Below, one piece after another: positions 5,825-12,980 of a stretch of DNA of 16,060 nucleotides. Below the pieces are notes generated by a model. The model was not told where the DNA came from. It was given only the letters and a program-made list of their open reading frames with translations, and ran no database searches. Source of the DNA: DATILI01 sp035476635 (GTDB taxonomy: Bacteria > Pseudomonadota > Gammaproteobacteria > Burkholderiales > Burkholderiaceae_C). Location: NCBI GenBank assembly GCA_035476635.1, contig DATILI010000081.1, forward strand, positions 1-16,060. The letters run 5' to 3'. The translations under genes and the position numbers were made by a program. The stretch's first letter is position 1; every line of letters starts with the position of its first letter.

Positions 5825-7249
5825 ATGAACGCACCCGCCGCCCTCACGCACCTCGTACCTGAAATCCATCAGCGCGCCGTTCCCCAGGCGCTGCTCGATG
5901 CACTGAAGGCGCGCTTTGGCAGCAACTGTTCCACGGCGATGGCCGTGCGCGAACAGCATGGCCGCGACGAGTCCTCGTTCGAGGCACCGCCGCCCGCGGC
6001 CGTGGTGTTTGCCGAAAGCACGCAGGATGTGGCCGATGCCGTGAAGCTTGCGAGCCAGTACGAAGTTCCTGTCATTCCGTTCGGTGTCGGTTCTTCGCTG
6101 GAAGGCCATTTGCTCGCAGTGCAAGGCGGCATCAGCATCGACGTGGGCCGCATGAACAAGGTCGTGTCCATCAATGCCGAAGACCTGACGGTGACGGTGC
6201 AGGCCGGCGTGACGCGCAAGCAGCTCAATGAAGAGATCAAGAGCACCGGCCTGTTTTTCCCGATCGATCCGGGCGCAGACGCGACCCTGGGCGGCATGAG
6301 CGCCACGCGCGCTTCGGGCACGAACGCCGTGCGCTACGGCACCATGCGCGAGAACGTGCTGGCCCTGGAAGTGGTCACGGCCAGCGGCGAAGTCATCCGC
6401 ACCGGCACCCGCGCCAAGAAATCATCGGCGGGCTACGATCTCACGCGCCTGATGGTGGGAAGCGAAGGCACGCTGGGCGTGATCACCGAGGTCACGCTGC
6501 GCATCTATCCGCTGCCCGAGGCCGTGTCGGCCGCGATCTGCTCGTTCCCCAGCATCGAGGCGGCCGTGCGCACGACGATCCAGGTGATCCAGCTGGGCGT
6601 GCCGATTGCGCGCGTGGAGCTGATCGACCACAACACGGTTCGCATGGTGAATGCGCACAGCAAGCTCAGCCTGCGCGAAGAGCCGATGCTGCTGATGGAA
6701 TTTCACGGCTCGCCGGCTGGTGTGAAGGAGCAGGCCGAGACCGTGCAGGAGATCGCGACCGAGTTCGGCGGCAACGCATTCGAATGGGCGACCACGCCCG
6801 AAGAGCGCACGCGCCTGTGGACCGCGCGGCACAACGCCTACTTCGCGGCGATCCAGTCGCGCCCCGGCTGCCGCGCGATTTCCACCGACACCTGCGTGCC
6901 GATCTCGCGCCTGGCCGATTGCCTGCTCGACTCGGTGGCCGAAGCCGATGCCAGCGGCATCCCCTATTTCCTGGTCGGCCACGTAGGCGACGGCAACTTC
7001 CACTTCGGCTACCTGCTGGATCCCAACGACCCGAAGGAGCGCGAAATCGCCGAAGAGCTCAACCACAAGCTGGTTTCACGCGCGCTCAGCCTGGAAGGCA
7101 CCTGCACCGGCGAGCACGGCGTGGGCCTGCACAAGATGGGCTTTCTAGTGACCGAAGCCGGGGCCGGCGCGGTGGACATGATGCGCACCATCAAGCGCGC
7201 GCTGGACCCGAAGAACATCATGAATCCGGGGAAGATTTTCGCGCTGTAG
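5825..7249 (+). CDS. D-lactate dehydrogenase (cytochrome)-type FAD-linked oxidase
   Basis: A 474-residue flavoprotein of the vanillyl-alcohol-oxidase/PCMH superfamily, GlcD/DLD branch, oxidising D-2-hydroxyacids and passing electrons to cytochrome c or quinone. The FAD domain (about 55-235) shows PFGVGSSLEGH (85-95), DPGADATLGGM (148-158), RYGTMRENVLALEVV (170-184) and GYDLTRLMVGSEGTLGVITE (203-222). The C-terminal FAD-oxidase domain has the metal/substrate motif GHVGDGNFH (385-393), GTCTGEHGVGLHK (425-437) and the ending DPKNIMNPGK (461-470). The pattern is closest to D-lactate dehydrogenase of the Dld1/LDHD type; D-2-hydroxyglutarate dehydrogenase is the main alternative. No signal peptide or membrane anchor. 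GGAG lies 10 nt before the ATG. It converges on the exported hydrolase gene with only 6 bp between stops. Confidence 0.88.
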   Translation: MNAPAALTHLVPEIHQRAVPQALLDALKARFGSNCSTAMAVREQHGRDESSFEAPPPAAVVFAESTQDVADAVKLASQYEVPVIPFGVGSSLEGHLLAVQGGISIDVGRMNKVVSINAEDLTVTVQAGVTRKQLNEEIKSTGLFFPIDPGADATLGGMSATRASGTNAVRYGTMRENVLALEVVTASGEVIRTGTRAKKSSAGYDLTRLMVGSEGTLGVITEVTLRIYPLPEAVSAAICSFPSIEAAVRTTIQVIQLGVPIARVELIDHNTVRMVNAHSKLSLREEPMLLMEFHGSPAGVKEQAETVQEIATEFGGNAFEWATTPEERTRLWTARHNAYFAAIQSRPGCRAISTDTCVPISRLADCLLDSVAEADASGIPYFLVGHVGDGNFHFGYLLDPNDPKEREIAEELNHKLVSRALSLEGTCTGEHGVGLHKMGFLVTEAGAGAVDMMRTIKRALDPKNIMNPGKIFAL

Positions 7250-7255
7250 ATCGGC

Positions 7256-8194
7256 TCAGGGCGGCAGCATCGCGCACCAGCCGTCTTGCGGCGCGCGCGC
7301 CCATTGCTCCAGCCACGCCCACACGCGCTGCACGCCGTTGATCCGTCCAATGCCGGGCGCCACGCCCTGCAGGCCATGGTCGGCTCCCGCGAAGCTGCGT
7401 GTGCAGAATGGCGCCGCGCGCCCCTGAGCGCGCATGGCAAAGCGCTGGTAGGCCTCGGCTGGCACCAGCGCATCGGCCTCACCCCAGACCTGCAGCAGCG
7501 GCCACGGCGCATCGATGAGCGGCTGCGCCAGCGGCCAGCGCCAGAAGCTGCGCCAATAGCCAAGGCTGCGGCCTTGCACCAGCGCCGTGTCGGGCAAGGC
7601 CGAAGCCTGGATCTTGCCCAAGGCCTGCCAATCCGCGAGCACGCCGCCCCGGCGCGCCTGCAACTCGCCGGCTTCGCGTGGATCCAGCCCCGGTGACGAC
7701 AACAACACGAGCCCGGCCAGGCCCGGCAACTCGGGTGCCAGCGCCGGCAACAGCTCACCGCCTTCGGAAATGCCGACCAGCACGGTCGGAACGCGCGCGG
7801 CGGTGTCGAGCGCGGCCATGCGCAGCGCGTGGCGCGCGTGCTCGTGCCAGCGCGCGAGGTCGTCGCCCGCCACGAATTCGCTGGTGCATTGGGCCGGTGC
7901 CGGACCCGCGTCCAGATCGGTGCCGGGCTTGTGCAGCACCAGCACCTCGGCGTGCAGCAGGCCGGCGAAATAGCGCTGCGCGATCGGCGCTAGCCCGGCG
8001 CATCCCGAACCGGGCAGCACCACCACGCGGTAGCGCAGCGGCGGTGTGCGCTCGGCGCGGTGCAGCACCGGCAGATCGGCCATGCCGACGCCGGGCAGCG
8101 TGCCACGCGTCCAGGCGGGTTCATGGTCCTCGGGCTGCGCGCAGGCAGCGGCGGCCGCGAGGAGCAGCGCGCAGGCCACAGCGAGGCGTTTCAC
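7256..8194 (-). CDS. Exported alpha/beta hydrolase, last gene of the envelope locus
   Basis: A 312-residue alpha/beta-hydrolase with an N-terminal export signal: MKRLAV, hydrophobic to about residue 18, then ACA|QP. Signal peptidase I cleavage after Ala19 is likely; Cys18 follows an Ala-only stretch, so a weak lipobox reading is possible. Catalytic features are an oxyanion-type strand VVLPGSGCAG (57-66), nucleophile elbow GISEGGE with Ser143 (141-147), probable acid Asp241 in WGEADALVP, and His273 in GADHGL. Cys64, Cys103, Cys264 and Cys307 could form disulfides in the periplasm. The start is 7 nt after the stop of the CsgG/LpoB-like gene, so it is almost certainly cotranscribed. A role in envelope maintenance, for example ester or lipid removal, is only inference. 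Substrate unknown. Confidence 0.8.
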   Translation of the reverse strand: MKRLAVACALLLAAAAACAQPEDHEPAWTRGTLPGVGMADLPVLHRAERTPPLRYRVVVLPGSGCAGLAPIAQRYFAGLLHAEVLVLHKPGTDLDAGPAPAQCTSEFVAGDDLARWHEHARHALRMAALDTAARVPTVLVGISEGGELLPALAPELPGLAGLVLLSSPGLDPREAGELQARRGGVLADWQALGKIQASALPDTALVQGRSLGYWRSFWRWPLAQPLIDAPWPLLQVWGEADALVPAEAYQRFAMRAQGRAAPFCTRSFAGADHGLQGVAPGIGRINGVQRVWAWLEQWARAPQDGWCAMLPP

Positions 8195-8201
8195 GCGCGG
8201 C

Positions 8202-9155
8202 TTACTTGAGAATGGTCACCGGTTCGGGCGCCGGCGGCAGGATCACCTGCGGCTGGCCGGGCTGCGGCGGCATGCCGGGGCGCACGCCGCGCGCGAGATT
8301 CGGGTCGCTGTAGCCGAGCTGATCGACCAGCTGCTCGTAGACGTTCTGCGCCAGACTCAGCGAGGTTTCGCGCATGACCTTGGCACGGTTCGGCGGCACG
8401 ATGTCGCCGCGGCGCGAGAGCAGCTTGGTGTCGTTGCCCGCGCCCTGTGCGGAGAAGGCCGACTTGATCTCGTAGGTCCGGGTATTGATGAGCGAGAAGT
8501 CGGCCAGCAAGTCCAGGCCGAACTGGTAGCTGGCGCTACTCGTGCCCTGCAGCGGCGAGAGCTGGTCGCGGAACTCGATGCTGGAGACGACGCCGAACAG
8601 CACGTAGTCGGCGCCGTTGAACTCGCCCTTCCTGATGCGCGCGACGACATCGGTGACGCTGGGCTGACGCTGCGGCGTCGCCATCTTGCCGCCTTGCACC
8701 TGGTTGAGCACCTGCTCGGCCTTGGTGGGCTGCGGCGCGCCGGCGTCGAAGCCCTTGCCCTGCACCAGCCGGAACACCGTTCCGCGCAGCAGCGCGCCCT
8801 TGATGTCGTTGGTGTAGCCGCCGAGCTCGCGCTGCTCGATGTAGCTGTAGCGGCCCGCCACGTAGCTGCCGCTGGCCTGCGACGAGGCCTGCATGGACTG
8901 GCTGCCCGAATGCATGGCCGAGCCGCCCGCCAGGCCGTGCTGCACCGAGCCGATGGCGCTGCCTTGCGCGCTCATCTGCGCGCTGCTCTGGTAGGTGCCA
9001 GCCGCGAAGTACTGCGACACGCTCTGGGCGTAGGCCAGATCGGTCACCGCGATCTTCGGGACGCTGCTGTTCTGCGCCTGGGCGCTTGTGCCCCACGCGA
9101 GTGCCGTGAGGGTGACCACGGCCAGTGCCGAGGCGAGTTTAGTGGTGCGCGACAT
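8202..9155 (-). CDS. Exported CsgG/LpoB-fold protein with a Ser/Gln/Gly-rich insertion
   Basis: A 317-residue protein with a clear signal peptide (MSRTTKLASALAVV..., cleavage after AQA at 27) and no lipobox. The mature part begins PKIAVTDLAYAQ (33-44), the first strand of the CsgG/LpoB/TolB-N-like fold. The core resumes with DYVLFGVVSSIEF (183-195) and SYQFGLDLLADFSLINTRTY (209-228), a strand pair typical of that superfamily, ending in the helix ETSLSLAQNVYEQLVDQLG (263-281). Residues 55-98 are a Ser/Gln/Gly/Ala-rich low-complexity stretch and the C-terminus (291-313) is Pro-rich. The start was set at MSRTTK because AAGGAA lies about 6 nt upstream and it opens the signal peptide. It begins 19 bp after the lpoB stop. 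The exact family is uncertain: it may be annotated as CsgG-like or as an LpoB paralogue. Confidence 0.72.
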   Translation of the reverse strand: MSRTTKLASALAVVTLTALAWGTSAQAQNSSVPKIAVTDLAYAQSVSQYFAAGTYQSSAQMSAQGSAIGSVQHGLAGGSAMHSGSQSMQASSQASGSYVAGRYSYIEQRELGGYTNDIKGALLRGTVFRLVQGKGFDAGAPQPTKAEQVLNQVQGGKMATPQRQPSVTDVVARIRKGEFNGADYVLFGVVSSIEFRDQLSPLQGTSSASYQFGLDLLADFSLINTRTYEIKSAFSAQGAGNDTKLLSRRGDIVPPNRAKVMRETSLSLAQNVYEQLVDQLGYSDPNLARGVRPGMPPQPGQPQVILPPAPEPVTILK

Positions 9156-9174
9156 GCTGTGTTCCTTGTTCTTC

Positions 9175-9780
9175 TCAGCGCTTGCTGGTCTTGCGGATCT
9201 CTTTTTCGTCCTGCCATTCGATCGTGCCTTCCTGCACGTCGAACAGCTTGAGCGTGAACTTGTAGAACACATCCTTGGTGGCGGCGTTCTGTTTCACGAT
9301 GCTGGTGAGCTCGCCTTCCATGCTGTACCGGGCCGCCGTCATGTTGCCGATCTTGGCGGTGGTGCCCTGCTTGTACAGGCCGCTCTGGTTCTGCCGCTGC
9401 AGCTCATCGACACCGGCCTGCATCTCGCCGATGGCGCGCACGAAGCGCACCTTGCCCGACTTCACAAGCGAGGTCTGGATCGAGTTCATCACGTTGTTGG
9501 TATCGATGTACTCGCTGGTCTTGTTCTTCACCGTGGAAATGGTGACGGTGGGTCGGCCCTGGAAGATGCCGGTCTCCAGCAGGCTGCCGGTCATCTTCTC
9601 GGCGATCATTTGCAGGTCGGTGGAACCGAACTCGTTGGTCACGAGCTCGACCGCCTTGGCGTCGCCGTAGTTGACCTGGCGGTCGAAGCGCACAACCGGC
9701 GAGGTCGTGCTCTTGCAACCGGCCAGCGTCGTGGCGGCGGCCAGCAAGGCGATGGGAAGAAGGAGGCGGCGGGTGTTCAT
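9175..9780 (-). CDS. lpoB: LpoB-family outer-membrane lipoprotein, penicillin-binding-protein activator
   Basis: A 201-residue lipoprotein: MNTRRLLLPIALLAAATTLAGC has lipobox LAGC with Cys22, and Lys at +2 allows outer-membrane sorting. The globular domain is PF13036-like, with strands and helices around GSTDLQMIAEKMTGSLLETG (52-71), RPTVTISTVKNKTSEYIDT (76-94), SIQTSLVKSGKVRFV (100-114), ARYSMEGELTSIV (150-162), and FYKFTLKLFDVQEGTIEWQDEKEIRK (172-197). In E. coli, LpoB reaches through the peptidoglycan to stimulate PBP1b. The same role is inferred here, supported by the adjacent YcfL homologue (E. coli has the ycfL-lpoB pair). The linker between Cys22 and the domain is short. The ATG at 9780 begins the signal peptide; the upstream in-frame Met would bury it. 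Confidence 0.88.
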   Translation of the reverse strand: MNTRRLLLPIALLAAATTLAGCKSTTSPVVRFDRQVNYGDAKAVELVTNEFGSTDLQMIAEKMTGSLLETGIFQGRPTVTISTVKNKTSEYIDTNNVMNSIQTSLVKSGKVRFVRAIGEMQAGVDELQRQNQSGLYKQGTTAKIGNMTAARYSMEGELTSIVKQNAATKDVFYKFTLKLFDVQEGTIEWQDEKEIRKTSKR

Positions 9781-9821
9781 GGATGGGTTCTCCGGAAAAG
9801 CGGGATGGATGGCGCGTGCGC

Positions 9822-10223
9822 TCACTCGACGTTCATTTCAAGTCGAAAGTCGGTCGCGGCACCATGCGGCGCCACGCTCTTGACGGTCTGCTGGCCCAGG
9901 CCGAGCACACCGAGCTGCTTCCACGATTCGCCGTCGCCGACCTGGTTGCCGACGCCGTCGAGCCATTTGAAGCGGTAGAACACGGTGCGGTCGGTCTTGC
10001 CGACGTTGCCCAGATCGGCCTGCACGACGAGCACGTCGTTGCGGCGCACGAAACGCATCTCGCGCACGGCGATGCCGCTGGCCTCGCCGCGCAACGCGAT
10101 CTTGGCGGCCACGGCCGGCGGCGTCGCAGGATCATGGTTCTGCGCGTGCGCGGCCACCGCGCCCAGCGCGATCGCCAGGGCGCAGCCGCGCGCCGCGCGC
10201 AGGTATTTGCTGTGGTTGTTCAT
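9822..10223 (-). CDS. ycfL: YcfL-family (DUF1425) exported protein
   Basis: A 133-residue protein with signal peptide (hydrophobic about 12-25, cleavage after AHA at 27) and a DUF1425-like domain (about 40-133). The domain includes the family pattern of an immunoglobulin-like sheet: VREMRFVRRNDVLVVQADLGN (53-73) and RTVFYRFKWLDGVGNQVGDG (79-98), followed by SVAPHGAATDFRLEM. In E. coli ycfL lies directly next to lpoB, as here (41 bp gap). The start MNNHSKY is preferred over MKFSLRTR 24 bp upstream because GAGGA lies 5 nt before it and the signal peptide starts correctly. The upstream ATG overlaps the COG3014 stop as ATGA, so an eight-residue longer form is possible. Unlike E. coli YcfL, no lipobox cysteine is present. 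Function unknown; probably an accessory of LpoB (inference). Confidence 0.8.
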   Translation of the reverse strand: MNNHSKYLRAARGCALAIALGAVAAHAQNHDPATPPAVAAKIALRGEASGIAVREMRFVRRNDVLVVQADLGNVGKTDRTVFYRFKWLDGVGNQVGDGESWKQLGVLGLGQQTVKSVAPHGAATDFRLEMNVE

Positions 10224-10228
10224 ACGGG

Positions 10229-10233
10229 TCCTC
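10229..10233 (-). promoter_or_regulatory. Ribosome binding site deciding the YcfL start
   Basis: Read leftward, GAGGA lies 5 nt before the ATG at 10223. The alternative ATG at 10247 has no purine-rich site upstream (GGCACACC precedes it), which decides for the shorter form. Confidence 0.65.
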
Positions 10234-10243
10234 AAAGAAAATT

Positions 10244-11791
10244 TCATGGTGTGCCGACGGGCTTGGCGACCACGGGCTTGGGCGCGGGCTTCACGGCGAT
10301 GGCGCTGTTTGTCGCGCGCGTCGGCGCCTTGGCGGCCGGGCGCTGGCGCTGCGCCGCCGGATTGGTGGCTGGCACCGCGGCCGGGGGCGTCTCGGCCAGC
10401 ACCGGCGCTGCGGCCAATTGGCCGAGCGCGGCCACATCGCCCACCAGCAACTGGCTCTCGTGCAAACGCAGGGGCACGAGCGCGTATTGGCCGTCCACGC
10501 GGATACCCTGCTCGGCGAATGCGCGGCCGTTGATGGCCACGCGGTGCTCGCCCGGCGGCAGGTAGCCGCGCGCCACATAGACACGGCCCGGCAGCATGCG
10601 CCACAGGCGGTCGTCGGCCTGCTCGGTGGCGGCCGAGGCTGCGGCACCGAGCACCGCGCCGAGCAGGCCGCCTTTCTCGGCGAGCTGGTCCTGCAGCACG
10701 CCCTTGGCCACGGCGCGCGTGAAACCGCGCAGCACCATGCCGGGCAGCTCGTCCTTGAGCGCGCGGCGCGCCATCACGTTCACGTCGACCACGCGTTCGA
10801 GCTTGAGCTGGTAGCCCGCAACGGACAGCTGCGACAGCAGCGGTTCGTTGGACGGCTCGATCACCGGGTAGGAGAGGCTCACGGTGCTCCAGCGCCGGCC
10901 CACCGGCACAGGCAAGGTGAAGGCCTTCGGCTTGCGCGCGGGCGCATTTCCGGCCTCCACGACGAACAGCACGTCAGTCATCTTCTGGCCGCGTTTCCAG
11001 GTGAAGCTGGTGCGGTCGTCCAGGCCGCGCAGGCCTTCCTCGAGCACACCGGTCTCGGGCTTGAGCTCGATCGCCTTGCGGTAGCCGGGCGCGGCCAGGC
11101 CAGGCTCGTTCATCGCCTCGTAGAGAAAACCCGCGAGGTAATGCGCAAGCGCGTTCTGGTAGCCGTTCTTCAGCGCCAGAACCTCGGGGTCGTTGAGTGT
11201 CTCCACGGGGTAGCCGTTGAGCGCCTTGCCGCCGACGGTGGCCCCCTTGGACTTGGCCTCCTCTTCCGCAGCCAGGGTTTCCTTGGCCCGGAACTCGGAG
11301 ATGATGGCCTCGCGCTCGTGCGTGCGCTTGATGTCCACACGCGCATTCTCGAAATCGCCGGCAGCCATGCGATTGAGCGCCAGGCGCGTGGTCAACCAGA
11401 CCTTCTCATAGTCCTGGCCCTCGTAGGACTTGAGCCTTTCGCTGACAAGCGCCGCACCCACATTGCCCAGCAGTTTCTGCGGATTGGCGCGGGCCGTGTC
11501 CTCCCATTCCTTCACGCGGATATCGGCCAACAGGAAGGCATTGGTGCTGTCAACGTATTGGCGGTTCATGCGCAGGAGCTCGCCGCGCTCCAGGTTGTAC
11601 AACAGCGCGGTGCGTTCTTCCTCGGTGGTGGCGCTGGCTTCGAGCTGGCGTAGTGCGCCGGGGATGCCTTCGCTACGGCCCGCGGCCTGCACCTGGCCGG
11701 CAAGCTGGTCGTGGCTCTTCATCGCGGCGCAGCCGGTGAGCAGCACCGCCAGCACCAGCGCGCCCGCGGCGCGCGTCCATCCATGCGTCAT
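10244..11791 (-). CDS. COG3014-family outer-membrane lipoprotein
   Basis: A 515-residue lipoprotein: signal MTHGWTRAAGALVLAVLLTGC with lipobox LTGC, Cys21, Ala at +2 (outer-membrane sorting). Residues about 45-255 are helical and TPR-like, with LLYNLERGELLRMNRQYVDS (63-82), NGYQNALAHYLAGFLYEA (209-226) and PGYRKAIELKPETGVLEEG (235-253). A beta-rich part (about 270-350) includes KMTDVLFVVEAGNAPARKP. Then comes the C-terminal signature DDRLWRMLPGRVYVARGYL (392-410), PPGEH (411-415), typical of the 'COG3014 family protein' found beside LpoB and YcfL in gammaproteobacteria. A Pro/Ala/Lys-rich tail follows (about 460-515). A purine-rich run (AGGGGGGG) precedes the ATG. Function is not established; it probably works with LpoB/YcfL at the outer membrane (inference). 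The gap to the ycfL start is 20 bp. Confidence 0.83.
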   Translation of the reverse strand: MTHGWTRAAGALVLAVLLTGCAAMKSHDQLAGQVQAAGRSEGIPGALRQLEASATTEEERTALLYNLERGELLRMNRQYVDSTNAFLLADIRVKEWEDTARANPQKLLGNVGAALVSERLKSYEGQDYEKVWLTTRLALNRMAAGDFENARVDIKRTHEREAIISEFRAKETLAAEEEAKSKGATVGGKALNGYPVETLNDPEVLALKNGYQNALAHYLAGFLYEAMNEPGLAAPGYRKAIELKPETGVLEEGLRGLDDRTSFTWKRGQKMTDVLFVVEAGNAPARKPKAFTLPVPVGRRWSTVSLSYPVIEPSNEPLLSQLSVAGYQLKLERVVDVNVMARRALKDELPGMVLRGFTRAVAKGVLQDQLAEKGGLLGAVLGAAASAATEQADDRLWRMLPGRVYVARGYLPPGEHRVAINGRAFAEQGIRVDGQYALVPLRLHESQLLVGDVAALGQLAAAPVLAETPPAAVPATNPAAQRQRPAAKAPTRATNSAIAVKPAPKPVVAKPVGTP

Positions 11792-11865
11792 AGGACCCCC
11801 CCCTGATTTCTAGTCGACACATATTGTCACCAGAAACGAGGGCCCAGCGCACGTGCGCGCGTCAC

Positions 11866-11894
11866 AAAAAGACTGCGCAATGCCAACTATTGCG
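11866..11894 (-). terminator. Possible rho-independent terminator after the CsgG-family lipoprotein gene
   Basis: Read leftward, CGCAAT (11894-11889) pairs with ATTGCG (11881-11876) around a 7-nt loop that holds the TAG stop; CAGTC and a run of five T (11870-11866) follow. The stem is short (6 bp, half A-T), so it may only attenuate transcription into the COG3014 gene 75 bp on. The rest of the 95-bp gap has a TGACAATATG stretch that could be part of a promoter, not assignable. Confidence 0.4.
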
Positions 11895-12768
11895 TACCGC
11901 GCCTGGAGGCCGCGGCGCCAGGCGCCGACGTTTGCGACGGCGCCGCGCCCCCATCCACACCCAGCCGGCCGCCACCGCCCAGGCCCTGGCCTTTGACGGT
12001 TTGCGCCTTGTAGTTGCGCAACGAAACAACCATCTGGTTGAACGCGTCCATGAAGGCCGCCGAGACGACCTTGCCTTGCGGCGTGTTGGTGTAGCCGCTC
12101 AGTCCTGCACCGGCGCCACCGCCGAACAGTGCGCCAAACCCGCCAATATCAGTCTTTGCTGCGCTGCCCTCGGATGCCGCCACCTGTACGCCCGAGCGGT
12201 TGTCAACCAGCGTCAGCATGGCGCTGGCCTCGCGCGTCTTGGTGCCCGCACCCAGCATGCCCAGCGCCGCGCCGCCGCGGCCGCCGATCAGGCCGCCCAG
12301 CGAGCCCGCCATGCCGCCCGTGTTGTCCTGGCTGAAGACGATTTCGGGCGAAAGGCCGTAGTCCGACGACACCATCTGGCCCTTGCCAAAGTTGCTGCCC
12401 TGGCGCATTTCACCCGACTGCTGCAACGCGCGCTCGCGGTTCATCGCATTCATGCCAGCCGCCCCGCGCTCAACCACCACAAAGCAATTGGATTGCTGCA
12501 CCAGCAGGCGCAACAGGTTGGACGTCGGCGGCAGGCGGTACTCGCTCGTCAGCACGGTGTACCAGCCGGCCGACTGGTTCTCTACCAACGAAACCGTACC
12601 CAGCGGGGACTCGCACTTTTCAAGCGCGCTGCTGGCATTGGTGTTGGTTGCGCCCGCAGCGCTGCCGGTGGCGACTGTCTTGGCATCACTGCTGCCCATT
12701 TGCATGCCGGTGGCAATACAACCCGACAACAGTACGGAAGCAACAAGGGACGAGGCGATGAATTTCAT
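11887..12768 (-). CDS. CsgG/HfaB-family outer-membrane lipoprotein
   Basis: A 293-residue lipoprotein: MKFIASSLVASVLLSGC, lipobox LSGC with Cys17 and Ile at +2 (outer-membrane sorting). The CsgG domain spans about 55-255. It includes TSNLLRLLVQQSNCFVVVER (82-101), which corresponds to the CsgG helix-strand ending in 'ERxxLxxxxNER', then NRERALQQSGEM (110-121), EIVFSQDN (142-149), REASAMLTLVDNRSGVQVAA (179-198), and the closing SGYTNTPQGKVVSAAFMDAF (224-243). CsgG forms the nonameric curli secretion pore in E. coli; relatives such as HfaB export or anchor surface fibres. At the positions of the two membrane hairpins this protein has glycine-rich stretches (150-175, 209-225). The tail (256-293) is Gly/Pro/Ser-rich. 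AAAGGA precedes the chosen ATG. No curlin gene is in the window. Confidence 0.85.
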   Translation of the reverse strand: MKFIASSLVASVLLSGCIATGMQMGSSDAKTVATGSAAGATNTNASSALEKCESPLGTVSLVENQSAGWYTVLTSEYRLPPTSNLLRLLVQQSNCFVVVERGAAGMNAMNRERALQQSGEMRQGSNFGKGQMVSSDYGLSPEIVFSQDNTGGMAGSLGGLIGGRGGAALGMLGAGTKTREASAMLTLVDNRSGVQVAASEGSAAKTDIGGFGALFGGGAGAGLSGYTNTPQGKVVSAAFMDAFNQMVVSLRNYKAQTVKGQGLGGGGRLGVDGGAAPSQTSAPGAAASRRGTQ

Positions 12769-12795
12769 GGTTTTTCCTTTGCGAGTAAGAGCGGC

Positions 12796-12823
12796 CTTGA
12801 CACCTTGGGAACAGGTCTTGACA
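12796..12823 (-). promoter_or_regulatory. Direct repeat upstream of the CsgG-family gene, candidate operator
   Basis: TGTCAAG occurs twice on the minus strand (12823-12817 and 12802-12796), 21 bp apart, that is two helical turns, at 28 and 49 bp before the start codon. It lies in the 212-bp gap 12769-12980, which should hold the promoter of the CsgG-COG3014-YcfL-LpoB group. No clear -35/-10 pair was found there. The binding factor is unknown. Confidence 0.3.
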
Positions 12824-12980
12824 GATCTCTTCCCGGCGCGAAAGGTGCGAACAATAGCTCGAATCCGAGTCCATTTGCGGCAAGCAGTCCGCGAATGGAT
12901 GAGGTTTAACAATCGTTCACTTTCCCCCGCGCACGCCGCTCTCAAACATCGGTTTGAAGGGCCCACTGGCGAGGCGAAGC

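Noticed and set aside
8046..9251. A 401-codon rightward open frame opposite the hydrolase and CsgG/LpoB-like genes
   Set aside because: Spans two leftward genes and their junction, with no recognisable domain. It is a GC-driven shadow.
10224..10247. Alternative YcfL start MKFSLRTR overlapping the COG3014 stop as ATGA
   Set aside because: No ribosome site upstream, whereas the ATG at 10223 has GAGGA at 5 nt and begins a proper signal peptide. Kept only as a possible minor form.
10418..11653. A 411-codon rightward open frame opposite the COG3014 gene
   Set aside because: High-GC mirror frame rich in His, Arg, Gln and Leu. The leftward frame has lipobox, family signature and conserved operon context.
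12942..12957. Hairpin TCAAAC-N4-GTTTGA downstream of the methyltransferase gene
   Set aside because: Short stem with no T-run on either side, so it is not supported as a terminator.
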